Shown here: in pieces, positions 9,281-17,131 of the stretch | Position numbering within the stretch: the stretch's first letter is position 1 | How the letters are laid out: each line of letters begins with the position of its first letter | Assembly: GCA_963744905.1 (NCBI GenBank) | Contig: CAVUUV010000004.1 | Coordinates: 1-64,000, forward strand | Reading direction: 5' to 3' | Origin: DATFFO01 sp963744905 | GTDB taxonomy: Bacteria > Actinomycetota > Acidimicrobiia > Spongiisociales > ZC4RG35 | Length of the DNA stretch: 64,000 bases | Made by a program: the position numbers and the translations under genes | The notes under the pieces: model-generated | What the model saw: only the letters and a program-made list of their open reading frames with translations | Databases searched by the model: none | Told to the model about the DNA's origin: nothing

Positions 9281-9425
9281 CCCGTTCTTTGGCCGTGGCG
9301 AACGCCCTCCCCGTTCTTTCGACCGTGGCGAACGCCCTCCCCGTTCTTTCGACCGTGGCGAACGCATAGCGATGGTGACGGTCCAAAGAAGGCTGGAGCC
9401 GTTCCCCAGCGTCGAAAGAAAGCGG
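9281..9425 (+). repeat. Dispersed palindromic element, copy A (about 2.8 forward units plus inverted units)
   Basis: Three head-to-tail units of about 30 bp built on CCGTTCTTTCGACCGTGGCG + AACGCCCTCC, the last one continuing into GCATAGCGAT and then two units in the opposite orientation (ACGGTCCAAAGAA; CCCCAGCGTCGAAAGAA). The arms TTCTTTSGACCGT and ACGGTCCAAAGAA can pair. It sits between two convergent genes (lysA and the rhodanese gene). Four further copies occur in the window. Confidence 0.9.
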
Positions 9426-9439
9426 GCCGAGGGCCGCCG

Positions 9440-10315
9440 TCAGCGTTCGATGGGAACCCGTACGGCGTTTCCGTATTCGGTCCAGGACCCGTCGTAGTTG
9501 CGCACCTTCTCGAACCCGAGCAGCTGGGTGAGCACGAACCAGGTGTGGGATGAGCGTTCTCCGATACGGCAATAGGCGATTACATCGTCCTGCGGGCTCA
9601 GGCCCTGCTCATCGATGTAGATCGACTCGAGCTCGGAGCGGTCCTTGAACGACCCATCCTCGTTGGCGGCTCGTTTCCAGGGAACGTTCCGTGCACCGGG
9701 TATGTGACCACCGCGAAGAGCGCCTTCGTTGGGATAGTCGGGCATGTGCAGCCGCTCGCCCCGGTACTCCTCGGGTGAGCGGACATCCACCAGCGGTCTG
9801 CCCGACTTCGACTGTGAGATGGCATCGGTCATGAAGGCGCGTATCACCGAGTCGTCCCGGGTAGGTACCGGATAGTCGACCCGCTCCGGCGAGGGCTTGT
9901 CGGTCGTCATCTGCCGGCCCTCGGCCACCCACTTCTGACGACCTCCATCGAGCAGGCGGGTGTCGTCGTGACCGAACAACGAAAACACCCACAGGGCGTA
10001 GGCGGCCCACCAGTTGAAGTTGTCCCCGTAGAACACCACGGTGGTATCGGGGCCGATCCCCTTGTCCGACATCAGGCGGGCGAAGTCCCCGGCGTTCAGG
10101 TAGTCGCGTACCAGGGTGTCATTCAGGTCCTGATGCCAGTCGATCTTGACCGCCCCGGGGATGTGGCCCGTCTCGTAGAGGAGGACGTCCTCGTCGGATT
10201 CGGCCACCACCACCGAAGGGTCGTCGAGATGCTCGGCGAGCCATTCCGTGGACACCAGCTTCTCGGGGTGGGCATACTGCGCGAAATGGGGGTTGCCGTC
10301 CAGCGGTGCGGTCAT
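9440..10315 (-). CDS. Thiosulfate/3-mercaptopyruvate sulfurtransferase, two-domain rhodanese
   Basis: A 291-residue tandem rhodanese. The C-terminal domain has the active-site loop YCRIGERSSHTW with the sulfane-accepting Cys at 249. The N-terminal domain is catalytically inactive: the equivalent loop reads VFYGDNFNWWAAYA with Asp in place of Cys, as is normal for the SseA/CysA group. The CRIGER loop is the version typical of actinobacterial thiosulfate sulfurtransferases. The neighbouring divergent gene is a SufE-family protein, and the pair recurs in actinobacteria, suggesting joint work in sulfur transfer. Start ATG at 10315; the 79-bp gap to sufE must hold both promoters. Confidence 0.9.
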   Translation of the reverse strand: MTAPLDGNPHFAQYAHPEKLVSTEWLAEHLDDPSVVVAESDEDVLLYETGHIPGAVKIDWHQDLNDTLVRDYLNAGDFARLMSDKGIGPDTTVVFYGDNFNWWAAYALWVFSLFGHDDTRLLDGGRQKWVAEGRQMTTDKPSPERVDYPVPTRDDSVIRAFMTDAISQSKSGRPLVDVRSPEEYRGERLHMPDYPNEGALRGGHIPGARNVPWKRAANEDGSFKDRSELESIYIDEQGLSPQDDVIAYCRIGERSSHTWFVLTQLLGFEKVRNYDGSWTEYGNAVRVPIER

Positions 10316-10394
10316 GACACTCCTCGAGCTCGATTTCCACTACCACCGTAGTGCTTTTTTGCTCGTGTGACTGCAGGTACGACAATGGAAACTC

Positions 10395-10835
10395 ATGGAT
10401 CTCCCTTCTCGACTCGAAACCATCGTCGGCGTTCTCAAGAACTCGCCCCGCGAGTTCCGCCTCGAGGCTCTGCTCGACTATTCGAGGCGGCTGCCCGACC
10501 TGCCGCCCCGATATGCCGATCATCCTGATCTACTCGAGGAGGTAGCCGAGTGCCAGACACCGTTCTTTCTCGCCACCGAGATCGACGAAGACGGAGCGGT
10601 GCACATGTTCTTTTCGGCCCCACCCGAATCGCCCACCGTGCGGGGATATGCCGGTCTCCTCCTGGACGGGCTCGAAGGCGCATCCCCCGATGAGATCCTG
10701 GCCGTGCCCGACGATTTCTATGTCGGCATGGGGCTCGAGGATGTGGTCACACCCCTGAGGCTGCGGGGCATGGGCGCCATCCTGGCCCGGCTCAAGAGCC
10801 AGATCCGCCGCCAGGCCGCCACCGGCGCTAGCTGA
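10395..10835 (+). CDS. SufE-family protein (sulfur acceptor for Fe-S metabolism)
   Basis: A 146-residue protein matching SufE throughout: a helical N-terminus (LLDYSRRLPDLPPRY), the conserved Cys53 in VAECQTPFFLATE, VHMFFSAPPESPTVRGYAGL, and a C-terminal GMGAILARLKSQI helix. In SufE this Cys takes persulfide sulfur from a cysteine desulfurase. No sufS/sufBCD lies in the window; instead the gene diverges from a rhodanese, so the sulfur donor here may be the rhodanese. That is inference from context. Confidence 0.9.
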   Translation: MDLPSRLETIVGVLKNSPREFRLEALLDYSRRLPDLPPRYADHPDLLEEVAECQTPFFLATEIDEDGAVHMFFSAPPESPTVRGYAGLLLDGLEGASPDEILAVPDDFYVGMGLEDVVTPLRLRGMGAILARLKSQIRRQAATGAS

Positions 10836-10867
10836 TCCGGTCCCGGCGCCACACACCCCCTCCCCCG

Positions 10868-10980
10868 CTGTTCTTTGGACCGTGGGGAACGGTCTGGCCC
10901 TTCTTTGGACCGTGGGGAACGCATAGCGATAGTCGCCGTCCAAAGAAGCCTGGAGCCGTTCGTCTGCGTCCAAAGAACCT
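10868..10980 (+). repeat. Dispersed palindromic element, copy B
   Basis: Two forward units (TTCTTTGGACCGTGGGGAAC, the second ending in GCATAGCGAT) followed by two inverted units (GCCGTCCAAAGAA and TGCGTCCAAAGAA). It lies between two genes on the + strand (sufE and the AbiEi/DUF559 gene). Confidence 0.88.
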
Positions 10981-11029
10981 GGGCCACAACCCCCTAGGCA
11001 ATGGCGCCGAATTCCGGTACCACGGGCGC

Positions 11030-11950
11030 ATGACCTCCGACATCGACGTCCGAGTGGCTGCCGTAGCCGGAAGACAGCATGGAGTGTTCAGCGCTTCCCA
11101 GGCCGTGGAGGCGGGAGCCAACTCTGCCCTGATCTCGCGCCGGGTGCGATCCGGACGCTGGTTGCGTCTCGGCCCGGGAGTGTACGCGGTGGCGGGCTCG
11201 CCCGAGACGTGGGCCAGGGCCGTTTCCACCGCAGTTCACCGGGTAGCCGGTCCCACGGCAGCCTCCCATCGCACCGCCGCCCATCTCCACGGCCTGTACG
11301 GGCGCCCGCGGCGCATCGAGGTGGTCACGACCTCGACCGGCTTGCGCAACATCGGCTTCGTGATCCACCAATGCCTCGACCTGACGCCCAACGAGATCAT
11401 GGATGTGAGCGGCATCCCCACCACCGACATCGCCCGCACCATCATCGATATCGGGGTCCCGGCAGGGATCGACGTCACCCAGCGTGTCCTCGATGGCGCC
11501 CTGCGTCGGGAGATGACCACCCTCGAACAGGTGGCCGAGCGCATCCATCGCTACGGAAGGAAGGGGCGGAGAGGGATCGGCCCCGCCCGGGCCCTGGTGG
11601 TGGAGAGGCTGGGATGGGACAAGGTGACCGAAAGCGTGCTCGAGGACGCCTTCCTCCGTCTGGCGGCCCGGGCCGGCCTTCCCCAGCCATCACCCCAGAG
11701 AAGACTGGTGTTGCGCCACGGACGAAGGGTGGTCCGTCTCGACTTCGACTTCGAGGGCCGGGTGGCCGTCGAGTTGGACTCCGAGAAGTATCACACCGAT
11801 CCGACCACGTTTCAGGATGACCGCCGCCGCCAGAACGCGATGGTCAATCAGGGGCTGGTCGTGCTCCGCTTCACCTGGTGGGATGTGATGGCCGCTCCCG
11901 ACTATGTCGTCGCCACCATCGCCACTGCCCTCACCCGGGCCACCGTGTGA
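11030..11950 (+). CDS. AbiEi-type winged-helix N-terminus fused to DUF559-like nuclease-fold domain
   Basis: A 306-residue protein. Residues 1-60 form the winged-helix 'AbiEi antitoxin' domain (QHGVFSASQAVEAGANSALI, then RVRSGRWLRLGPGVYAVAGS). The middle part has TAASHRTAAHLHGL and IPTTDIARTIIDI, typical of this group. The C-terminal ~90 residues match DUF559, a very-short-patch-repair/PD-(D/E)XK-like fold: RLDFDFEGRVAVELDSEKYH, then DRRRQNAMVNQGLVVLRFTW. Such proteins are common in actinobacteria, usually without an AbiEii toxin partner, and none is present here. It is flanked on both sides by the dispersed repeat. Whether it is a regulator, a nuclease or both is unknown. Confidence 0.85.
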   Translation: MTSDIDVRVAAVAGRQHGVFSASQAVEAGANSALISRRVRSGRWLRLGPGVYAVAGSPETWARAVSTAVHRVAGPTAASHRTAAHLHGLYGRPRRIEVVTTSTGLRNIGFVIHQCLDLTPNEIMDVSGIPTTDIARTIIDIGVPAGIDVTQRVLDGALRREMTTLEQVAERIHRYGRKGRRGIGPARALVVERLGWDKVTESVLEDAFLRLAARAGLPQPSPQRRLVLRHGRRVVRLDFDFEGRVAVELDSEKYHTDPTTFQDDRRRQNAMVNQGLVVLRFTWWDVMAAPDYVVATIATALTRATV

Positions 11951-12100
11951 CCGTTCTTTGGTTGTGGGGGAACGGTCTCCCGCTTCTTTCGACGGTGAGC
12001 ATCGCTATGCGTTCGCCACGGTCCAAAGAACGGTCAGGGCGTTCGCCACGGTCCAAAGAACGGTCAGGGCGTTCGCCACGGTCCAAAGATCGGACAGGGC
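11951..12100 (-). repeat. Dispersed palindromic element, copy C (inverted orientation)
   Basis: Read on the - strand it has three forward units (TTTGGACCGTGGCGAACGCC), then GCATAGCGATGCT, then inverted units (CACCGTCGAAAGAA; CCCCCACAACCAAAGAA). It fills the gap between the convergent AbiEi/DUF559 and SDR genes and touches both stop codons. Confidence 0.9.
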
Positions 12101-12864
12101 TACCTGGGGCCCATGCGGATGCCGCCGTCCATGCGGATGGTCTCGGCGTTCATGTAGTCGTGGGTGAGAAGTAGCACAGCCAGACGGGCGTACTCGTCGG
12201 GGGTTCCGAGCCGCTTGGGAAACAGGACCTGTTGGCCGAGAGATTCCCGGGCCGGCTGGGGGAGCCCGGCCAGGAGCGGGGTGTCGATGATGCCGGGGGC
12301 GATGGTGTTGACCCTGATCCCCACGGCCGACAGGTCCCTCGCCACCGGCAGAGTCATGCCAACGATTCCTCCTTTGGAGGCCGAATAGGCAGCCTGACCG
12401 ATCTGGCCGTCGAAGGCGGCCACCGAAGCCGTGTTGACGATCGCCCCCCGGGCGCCGCCCTCGTCAACCGGATCGGTGGCGGCGATGGCGGCCCCAGCCA
12501 GGCGGATGCAGTTGAAGGTGCCTATCAGGTTGACCCCGATCACCTGGCTGAACTGCCCGAGATCATGCGGATTGCCGTCACGGTCGATGGTGCGGGCCGG
12601 CGGACCGATACCGGCGCAGTTGACCAGGACCCTGAGCGGTCCCATCTCTGCCGCTACCGCCACCGCGGCCTCCACCCCTTCACCCGACGTCACGTCAGTG
12701 CGCATGAAAGCCCCCCCTACCTCTGCGGCCACACCCTCGCCCAGATCCTCCTGGAGGTCGATGATCAGCACCCTGGCGCCGGATTCGCCCAGACGCCGGG
12801 CGGTGGCCGCACCGAGGCCCGAGGCGCCGCCGGTGACGAGGGCGGCCACACCATTCAGATCCAC
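12100..12864 (-). CDS. SDR-family dehydrogenase, 3-hydroxyacyl-CoA dehydrogenase (HSD10)-like
   Basis: A 254-residue classical short-chain dehydrogenase. The NAD-binding loop TGGASGLG is at 11-18 with the acidic dinucleotide selector in LIIDLQ (about residue 36, favouring NAD over NADP). NCAG is at 82-85, the catalytic Ser147 in NTASVAAF, and YSASK gives Tyr160 and Lys164. The length, the VNLIGTFNCIRLA block and the QVLFPKRLGTPDEYA ending are like type II 3-hydroxyacyl-CoA dehydrogenases of beta-oxidation. No beta-oxidation partner is adjacent. Its stop codon abuts repeat copy C. Confidence 0.85.
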   Translation of the reverse strand: MDLNGVAALVTGGASGLGAATARRLGESGARVLIIDLQEDLGEGVAAEVGGAFMRTDVTSGEGVEAAVAVAAEMGPLRVLVNCAGIGPPARTIDRDGNPHDLGQFSQVIGVNLIGTFNCIRLAGAAIAATDPVDEGGARGAIVNTASVAAFDGQIGQAAYSASKGGIVGMTLPVARDLSAVGIRVNTIAPGIIDTPLLAGLPQPARESLGQQVLFPKRLGTPDEYARLAVLLLTHDYMNAETIRMDGGIRMGPR

Positions 12865-12943
12865 GGGGTCTCCCTTCTAACTTGGACGGGCGACGCTAAC
12901 AGTGCCTGCCACCGGGCGTGTCGTGTGCTGTCATGAGGGCGGC

Positions 12944-12985
12944 ATGAGCGAACCCAGACCCACAATCACCCCGCGCAGTCGATGA
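12944..12985 (+). promoter_or_regulatory. 13-codon upstream ORF overlapping the murI start (possible leader)
   Basis: An ATG at 12944 opens 13 codons that end in a TGA overlapping the murI start (ATGA at 12982-12985). The overlap geometry would couple translation to murI. It is short, has no recognisable ribosome site, and may be chance. Confidence 0.2.
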
Positions 12986-13752
12986 TCGGCGTGTTCGACT
13001 CCGGGGTGGGCGGGCTCGGCGTACTGGCCGAGATCCGCCGTCTGCTTCCCCACTCCGATCTCATCTATGTGGCAGACCACGACGCTGCTCCCTACGGCGT
13101 GAGGTCGCTGGAAGAGGTCCGGGCACGAGCCGAGACAGTGGCCCGGTGGATGATCGAGGAGGGTTGCGACGTCGTGACCATCGCCTGCAATACCGCCTCG
13201 GCAGCCGCACTCCATCACCTGCGCGCCCTCCACCCCCATGTGGCCTTCGTCGGCATGGAACCGGCCATGAAACCGGCCGCCACCTCCTCGAGATCGGGAG
13301 TGGTGGGAGTGGTGGCGACTTCCGCCACCTTTCAGGGCGAGTTGTTCGCATCGGTGGTGAATCGTTTCGCCCGTGACGTGGAGGTCGTCACGGCTGCCTG
13401 CCCCCGATGGGTGGAACTCGTCGAAGAGGGTGTCACCGAGGGGCCCGAGGCATTGGCCGAGGTGGAGCGGTGCCTGAAGCCGATGATCGAGGCCGGAGTC
13501 GATGTGGTAGTGCTGGCCTGTACCCATTACCCGGCTCTGTGGAAGCCGATCACCACAGTGCTGGGGCCCGGGGTGCGGTTGATCGACCCCGCCCCGGCCG
13601 TGGCGCGGCAGACGGCACGCCTGGCGGAACCGCGCCACCGGGGAGGAACAGGACGCACCTCGCTCTTGTCGACCGGCGACCCCGACGCTCTGGCTTCGGC
13701 GGCCGACCGGTTGGGAGTCGCTGGCGACGCCGGCCTCCTACCCTTGCCGTGA
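12982..13752 (+). CDS. murI: Glutamate racemase
   Basis: A 256-residue cofactor-independent racemase that makes D-glutamate for peptidoglycan. The family motifs are FDSGVGG (5-11), the first catalytic Cys69 in ACNTAS, and the second catalytic Cys180 in LACTHYP. The PYGVR loop replaces the more common PYG-K/R region. The MerR-like gene starts one base after its stop and the isochorismate synthase gene overlaps that one, so murI probably leads a three-gene + strand operon. Confidence 0.93.
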   Translation: MIGVFDSGVGGLGVLAEIRRLLPHSDLIYVADHDAAPYGVRSLEEVRARAETVARWMIEEGCDVVTIACNTASAAALHHLRALHPHVAFVGMEPAMKPAATSSRSGVVGVVATSATFQGELFASVVNRFARDVEVVTAACPRWVELVEEGVTEGPEALAEVERCLKPMIEAGVDVVVLACTHYPALWKPITTVLGPGVRLIDPAPAVARQTARLAEPRHRGGTGRTSLLSTGDPDALASAADRLGVAGDAGLLPLP

Positions 13753-13753
13753 A

Positions 13754-14221
13754 ATGAACGACAACACCCTTCGCCTCGCTTTGCTGGCGGATGAAGACAC
13801 CGACCTCGTCACCCTCCCCGAGCTGGCAGAATCCTCCGGGCTCTCCCTCCCGCTACTTGAAGCACTGGCCCGCGAGGGCCTGCTCGTGGCACGGGACATC
13901 GATCCACCACGGTTCCACGCCGATGATGCCGAGGCGGTTCGAGCCGGCCTCGACATGGTCACCGCCGGGCTGCCGCTGGCCGAGCTGCTGGAGGTGGCCC
14001 GCCAAGCCGACCGGGCCCTGAAGCCGGTGGCCGAAGCGGCCGTCGACACCTTCGTTCGCTTCGTGTCCGACCCACTCGAGGCCTCGGCACCCACTTCGGA
14101 GGAGGCCCAGACCCGCCTGATCGACGCCCTGGAGACGATGCTCCCCGCCGCGGGCCGCCTCGTCTCGCATCATTTCCAGCGATTGCTCATCGACGGAGCA
14201 CGGCGCAGACTGGAAGAGTGA
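13754..14221 (+). CDS. MerR-like helix-turn-helix protein
   Basis: A 155-residue protein. Residues 17-60 (LVTLPELAESSGLSLPLLEA, then a REGLL wing) resemble the MerR DNA-binding domain, and the rest is helical (TAGLPLAELLEVARQADRAL), like the dimerisation/effector half. There is no cysteine pattern for metal sensing. It is squeezed between murI (1-base gap) and menF (overlap of GTGA at 14218-14221), so it is likely co-transcribed and may regulate this operon. The ligand is unknown. Confidence 0.6.
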   Translation: MNDNTLRLALLADEDTDLVTLPELAESSGLSLPLLEALAREGLLVARDIDPPRFHADDAEAVRAGLDMVTAGLPLAELLEVARQADRALKPVAEAAVDTFVRFVSDPLEASAPTSEEAQTRLIDALETMLPAAGRLVSHHFQRLLIDGARRRLEE

Positions 14222-15405
14222 GGTTCCACACCACCGCCATCGACGAGGTGGACGACCCACTCGCGCGTGACCCGACCGCGGTGTGGATGTCACCCGACGT
14301 GTCTCTGTGGGGCTGGGGCCACGCCCTGGTCGTCCACCCCGGACCCGGACCGGGTCGCATCCACCGGGTGGGAGAGCGTGTCAGCGACTGGCTGGCAGAT
14401 TGTGAGGTCGAGGGCGACGAGGAGGGCCGTCGTCCGCTGGCCTTCCTCTCGTTCAGCTTCTCCCCCGACTCGGCCTCCTCGGTCGCCCTGGTGCCCGAGG
14501 TACTGCTGGAACGGCGCCGCGACCGGTGGTGGCTGACCGCGGCCGACGGAGCCGACCTGCCCGAGCCTCAACTCGAGCCCAACCATCGGGACCGGGCCCG
14601 CTACGCGGGGTCCTCGGTGCCCGACGTGCTGTGGCTGGAGGCAGTGGCGGAAACCGTACGCCGGATCGGCTCCGGCAGCCTGGACAAGGCCGTCCTGGCT
14701 CGCGACTATGCCGTCTGGTCCCGAGAGCCCTTCCATCCTCCCCGACTCCTGGGTCACCTCCGGGGCAGGTTCCCGCGCTGTTACACGTTCCGGGTCGAGA
14801 ACCTGGTTGGTGCCAGCCCGGAGCTCCTGCTCAGACGGAGAGGGTCGGCGCTGGAATCGCTGGTTCTGGCGGGCACTGCTCCGGCTCTGGAAGATACCGA
14901 GGCGGATGCCCGGGCCGGAGCGGCTTTGCTGGCTTCTGACAAGGACCTGTGGGAACACGAGCTGGCGGTTCGATCGGTGCGCGAGGCCCTCGAGTCCCTG
15001 ACCGAGGACCTGGTCTTCCCGGACGGGCCTGAGCTTCTCAGGCTCGACAACGTTCAGCACCTGGCCAGCAGGATCACAGCCAGGGCCGACCGGGATCAGG
15101 ACACGCTTGCACTCATCGACGCCCTCCATCCCACCGCCGCCGTCGGTGGCACACCCACCGGCGAGGCCATGGCTCTCATCGCCGAGATCGAAGGGATGGA
15201 CCGGGGCCGCTACGCGGGCCCGGTCGGATGGATGGACCGATCCGGCGATGGCGAGTTCGCCATCGCCCTGCGCTGTGCCGAGTTGTCGGGAGCCCGAGCC
15301 CGCCTGTTCGCCGGGGCCGGCATCGTGCGGGGCTCACTGCCCGAGGCCGAGCTGGAGGAGACGCGAATAAAGCTGAGCGCCATGATGGGCGCGCTGGAGG
15401 CGTGA
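14218..15405 (+). CDS. menF: Isochorismate synthase
   Basis: A 395-residue chorismate-utilising enzyme of the MenF/EntC/DhbC group, converting chorismate to isochorismate at the head of menaquinone synthesis. Signature blocks are LDKAVLARD (general-base Lys), FRVENLVGASPELLLRR, LAGTAP, HPTAAVGGTPTGEA, RGRYAGPVGWMD and the C-terminal FAGAGIVRGSLPEAELEET with the Mg2+-binding Glu. It starts at a GTG overlapping the stop of the MerR-like gene. It is convergent, 16 bp away, with menD, which uses its product, so an anthranilate or siderophore role is less likely. Confidence 0.92.
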   Translation: MRFHTTAIDEVDDPLARDPTAVWMSPDVSLWGWGHALVVHPGPGPGRIHRVGERVSDWLADCEVEGDEEGRRPLAFLSFSFSPDSASSVALVPEVLLERRRDRWWLTAADGADLPEPQLEPNHRDRARYAGSSVPDVLWLEAVAETVRRIGSGSLDKAVLARDYAVWSREPFHPPRLLGHLRGRFPRCYTFRVENLVGASPELLLRRRGSALESLVLAGTAPALEDTEADARAGAALLASDKDLWEHELAVRSVREALESLTEDLVFPDGPELLRLDNVQHLASRITARADRDQDTLALIDALHPTAAVGGTPTGEAMALIAEIEGMDRGRYAGPVGWMDRSGDGEFAIALRCAELSGARARLFAGAGIVRGSLPEAELEETRIKLSAMMGALEA

Positions 15406-15421
15406 TGGCCCTGACCCGCCA

Positions 15422-17131
15422 TCAGGGGGGCGAAGACAGTGACCCGAGCACCTGTCGAGCGACCCCATCCAGGCGGCGGTGCTCCGACACGTTGTCGATC
15501 CGATCCGTGGCGGCCACCACCAGGTGACACCCTCCGGCCTCCCAACCGCGGTCCACCGCCTCACTCAGCTGGCCCGTGTCCTGAGCCCGGGAGAAACCGA
15601 GATCGTGGAACTCGGCCAGGACGGCCAGATCCCGACCGTGGGGCGTGGTGAAGAGCCGGTCGAAGGGCTCTCCGACGTGCTCGGCCTGGGGCAGGAAGGA
15701 GAAGATCCCTCCTCCCCCGTTGTCGAGTACCACGAAAACGCAGTCGGGGCGCGTCTCGCACATGAACCCATTGGAGTCGTGCAGCATCGACAGGTCTCCG
15801 GCCAGAGCGAGCGTCCTTGGGCCGGAGCGTGCCACCCCCAGGGCGGTGGACACGAACCCGTCGATGCCCGATACGCCCCGGTTGGCGACCAGGGGCGGGG
15901 GGGCGAACGCAAAGGACTCCACGTCCCTGATCGGCATCGAGGACGCCACCACCAGCACATCCGCATCCGCCGAAGCCGCTTCGGCCGCGACGGCCGGCTC
16001 CGTTATCTCGGTTCCCAGCTCGGTCGTCAGCGTCCGGCGCATCTCCCGGTCGGCCGTGTTCCACCACTCCAGCCACTCGCCTCCTTCGTTTCCGTCGATG
16101 GCCTCGGCCAGGGCACGGGCCATCCCGTCGCCATCAACATCGAGGATCAGGTCGGCGGTCCGCCCCGGATCCGACCATGATCCACTTACCACCGCCTGGG
16201 TGATGGGGCGGGAGACGAGATCGATGATCCGTCGGGAAGGCCCCGGGGTGCCGAAGCGCAACACGAAGTCGGGCTCGGGGCCCGCCGCCAGGAGGTGATG
16301 GGCGGTCGAGACGACACCGGCTGCACCCCTCACCCCCGACTCGGCAGTGGCGATGACCGGCCAGCCGAGCCGGAAGGCCAGCGCAGTGAGCAGGTCGGCG
16401 TCGGGGGCTCCGCCACCGGCGACGATCAGGCCCCGCTGCGCATGGTCGAGGGTCGAGGCGAGATGATGCACATCGTCGGGCGCCGGCTGCCTGGCCCGGC
16501 GGGCCTCGGTCCACCGGCGACGGTTGGGCCTGCCCGGCTGGTCGAACGGGTACGGTTCGGCCGAGCTGCGACCATCGTCGGGCACCGCCACCGTAGGCTC
16601 GCGAAAGGCCAGGTCCATGTGGACCGGTCCCGGGCGTCCGCCCCAGCCCAGCGCGGCTGACAACCCCTGGGAGGTCATGGAGCGCCACCACCTGGGCGCC
16701 TCGGCCCGGCTCTCGGCGGGACCGATCTCGATCACGGCCCTGGTGAAGTTGCCGAAGATCCCGGGTTGCTCGATGGTCTGATTCGCCCCGACTCTCCGCA
16801 GCTCCGGGGGGCGGTCGGCGGTCAGCAGCACCAGCGGCGAACCGGCAGCATCGGCCTCCACCACGGCCGGCAAGAGGTTGGCGACGGCCGTGCCCGAAGT
16901 GGATACGACCGCCGCCAGGGACCCCGAGGCCTTGCACCAACCCAGGGCCTGGAAGGCGGCGGACCGCTCGTCAACGGCCATGACCATCTGGAGATCGGAT
17001 CGATTGGCGGCGGCCAGGACCAGGGCCGTGGAGCGGGAGCCGGGAGCGGCGACTACCAACTCGAGACCCCCTCTGATCAGCTCGTCGATGACCACCGAGG
17101 CCAGAGCTGTGGAGGGGTTGGGATAGGTCAC
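15422..17131 (-). CDS. menD: 2-Succinyl-5-enolpyruvyl-6-hydroxy-3-cyclohexene-1-carboxylate synthase
   Basis: A 569-residue thiamine-diphosphate enzyme that adds the succinyl-semialdehyde unit from 2-oxoglutarate to isochorismate. Markers are VVAAPGSRSTALVLAA, the cofactor-activating Glu in VDERSAAFQALG, TSGTAVANLLPAVVEA, LTADRPPELRRVGANQTI and the ThDP motif GDLSMLHDSNGF near the C-terminus. Its ATG overlaps the menC stop (ATGA at 17128-17131), giving a coupled cytochrome-menC-menD unit. Confidence 0.95.
   Translation of the reverse strand: MTYPNPSTALASVVIDELIRGGLELVVAAPGSRSTALVLAAANRSDLQMVMAVDERSAAFQALGWCKASGSLAAVVSTSGTAVANLLPAVVEADAAGSPLVLLTADRPPELRRVGANQTIEQPGIFGNFTRAVIEIGPAESRAEAPRWWRSMTSQGLSAALGWGGRPGPVHMDLAFREPTVAVPDDGRSSAEPYPFDQPGRPNRRRWTEARRARQPAPDDVHHLASTLDHAQRGLIVAGGGAPDADLLTALAFRLGWPVIATAESGVRGAAGVVSTAHHLLAAGPEPDFVLRFGTPGPSRRIIDLVSRPITQAVVSGSWSDPGRTADLILDVDGDGMARALAEAIDGNEGGEWLEWWNTADREMRRTLTTELGTEITEPAVAAEAASADADVLVVASSMPIRDVESFAFAPPPLVANRGVSGIDGFVSTALGVARSGPRTLALAGDLSMLHDSNGFMCETRPDCVFVVLDNGGGGIFSFLPQAEHVGEPFDRLFTTPHGRDLAVLAEFHDLGFSRAQDTGQLSEAVDRGWEAGGCHLVVAATDRIDNVSEHRRLDGVARQVLGSLSSPP

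Noticed and set aside
9281..9425. Direct 30-bp repeats as a CRISPR array
   Set aside because: There are no unique spacers between units and the units meet inverted copies at a core; no cas genes are nearby.
11030..11950. AbiEi/DUF559 gene as a toxin-antitoxin system
   Set aside because: No AbiEii-type toxin or other partner gene is adjacent, so it cannot be called a TA pair from this window.
12944..12985. Short leader ORF as a real regulatory peptide
   Set aside because: Only 13 codons, no ribosome site, no repeated codons for attenuation; kept only as a low-confidence note.
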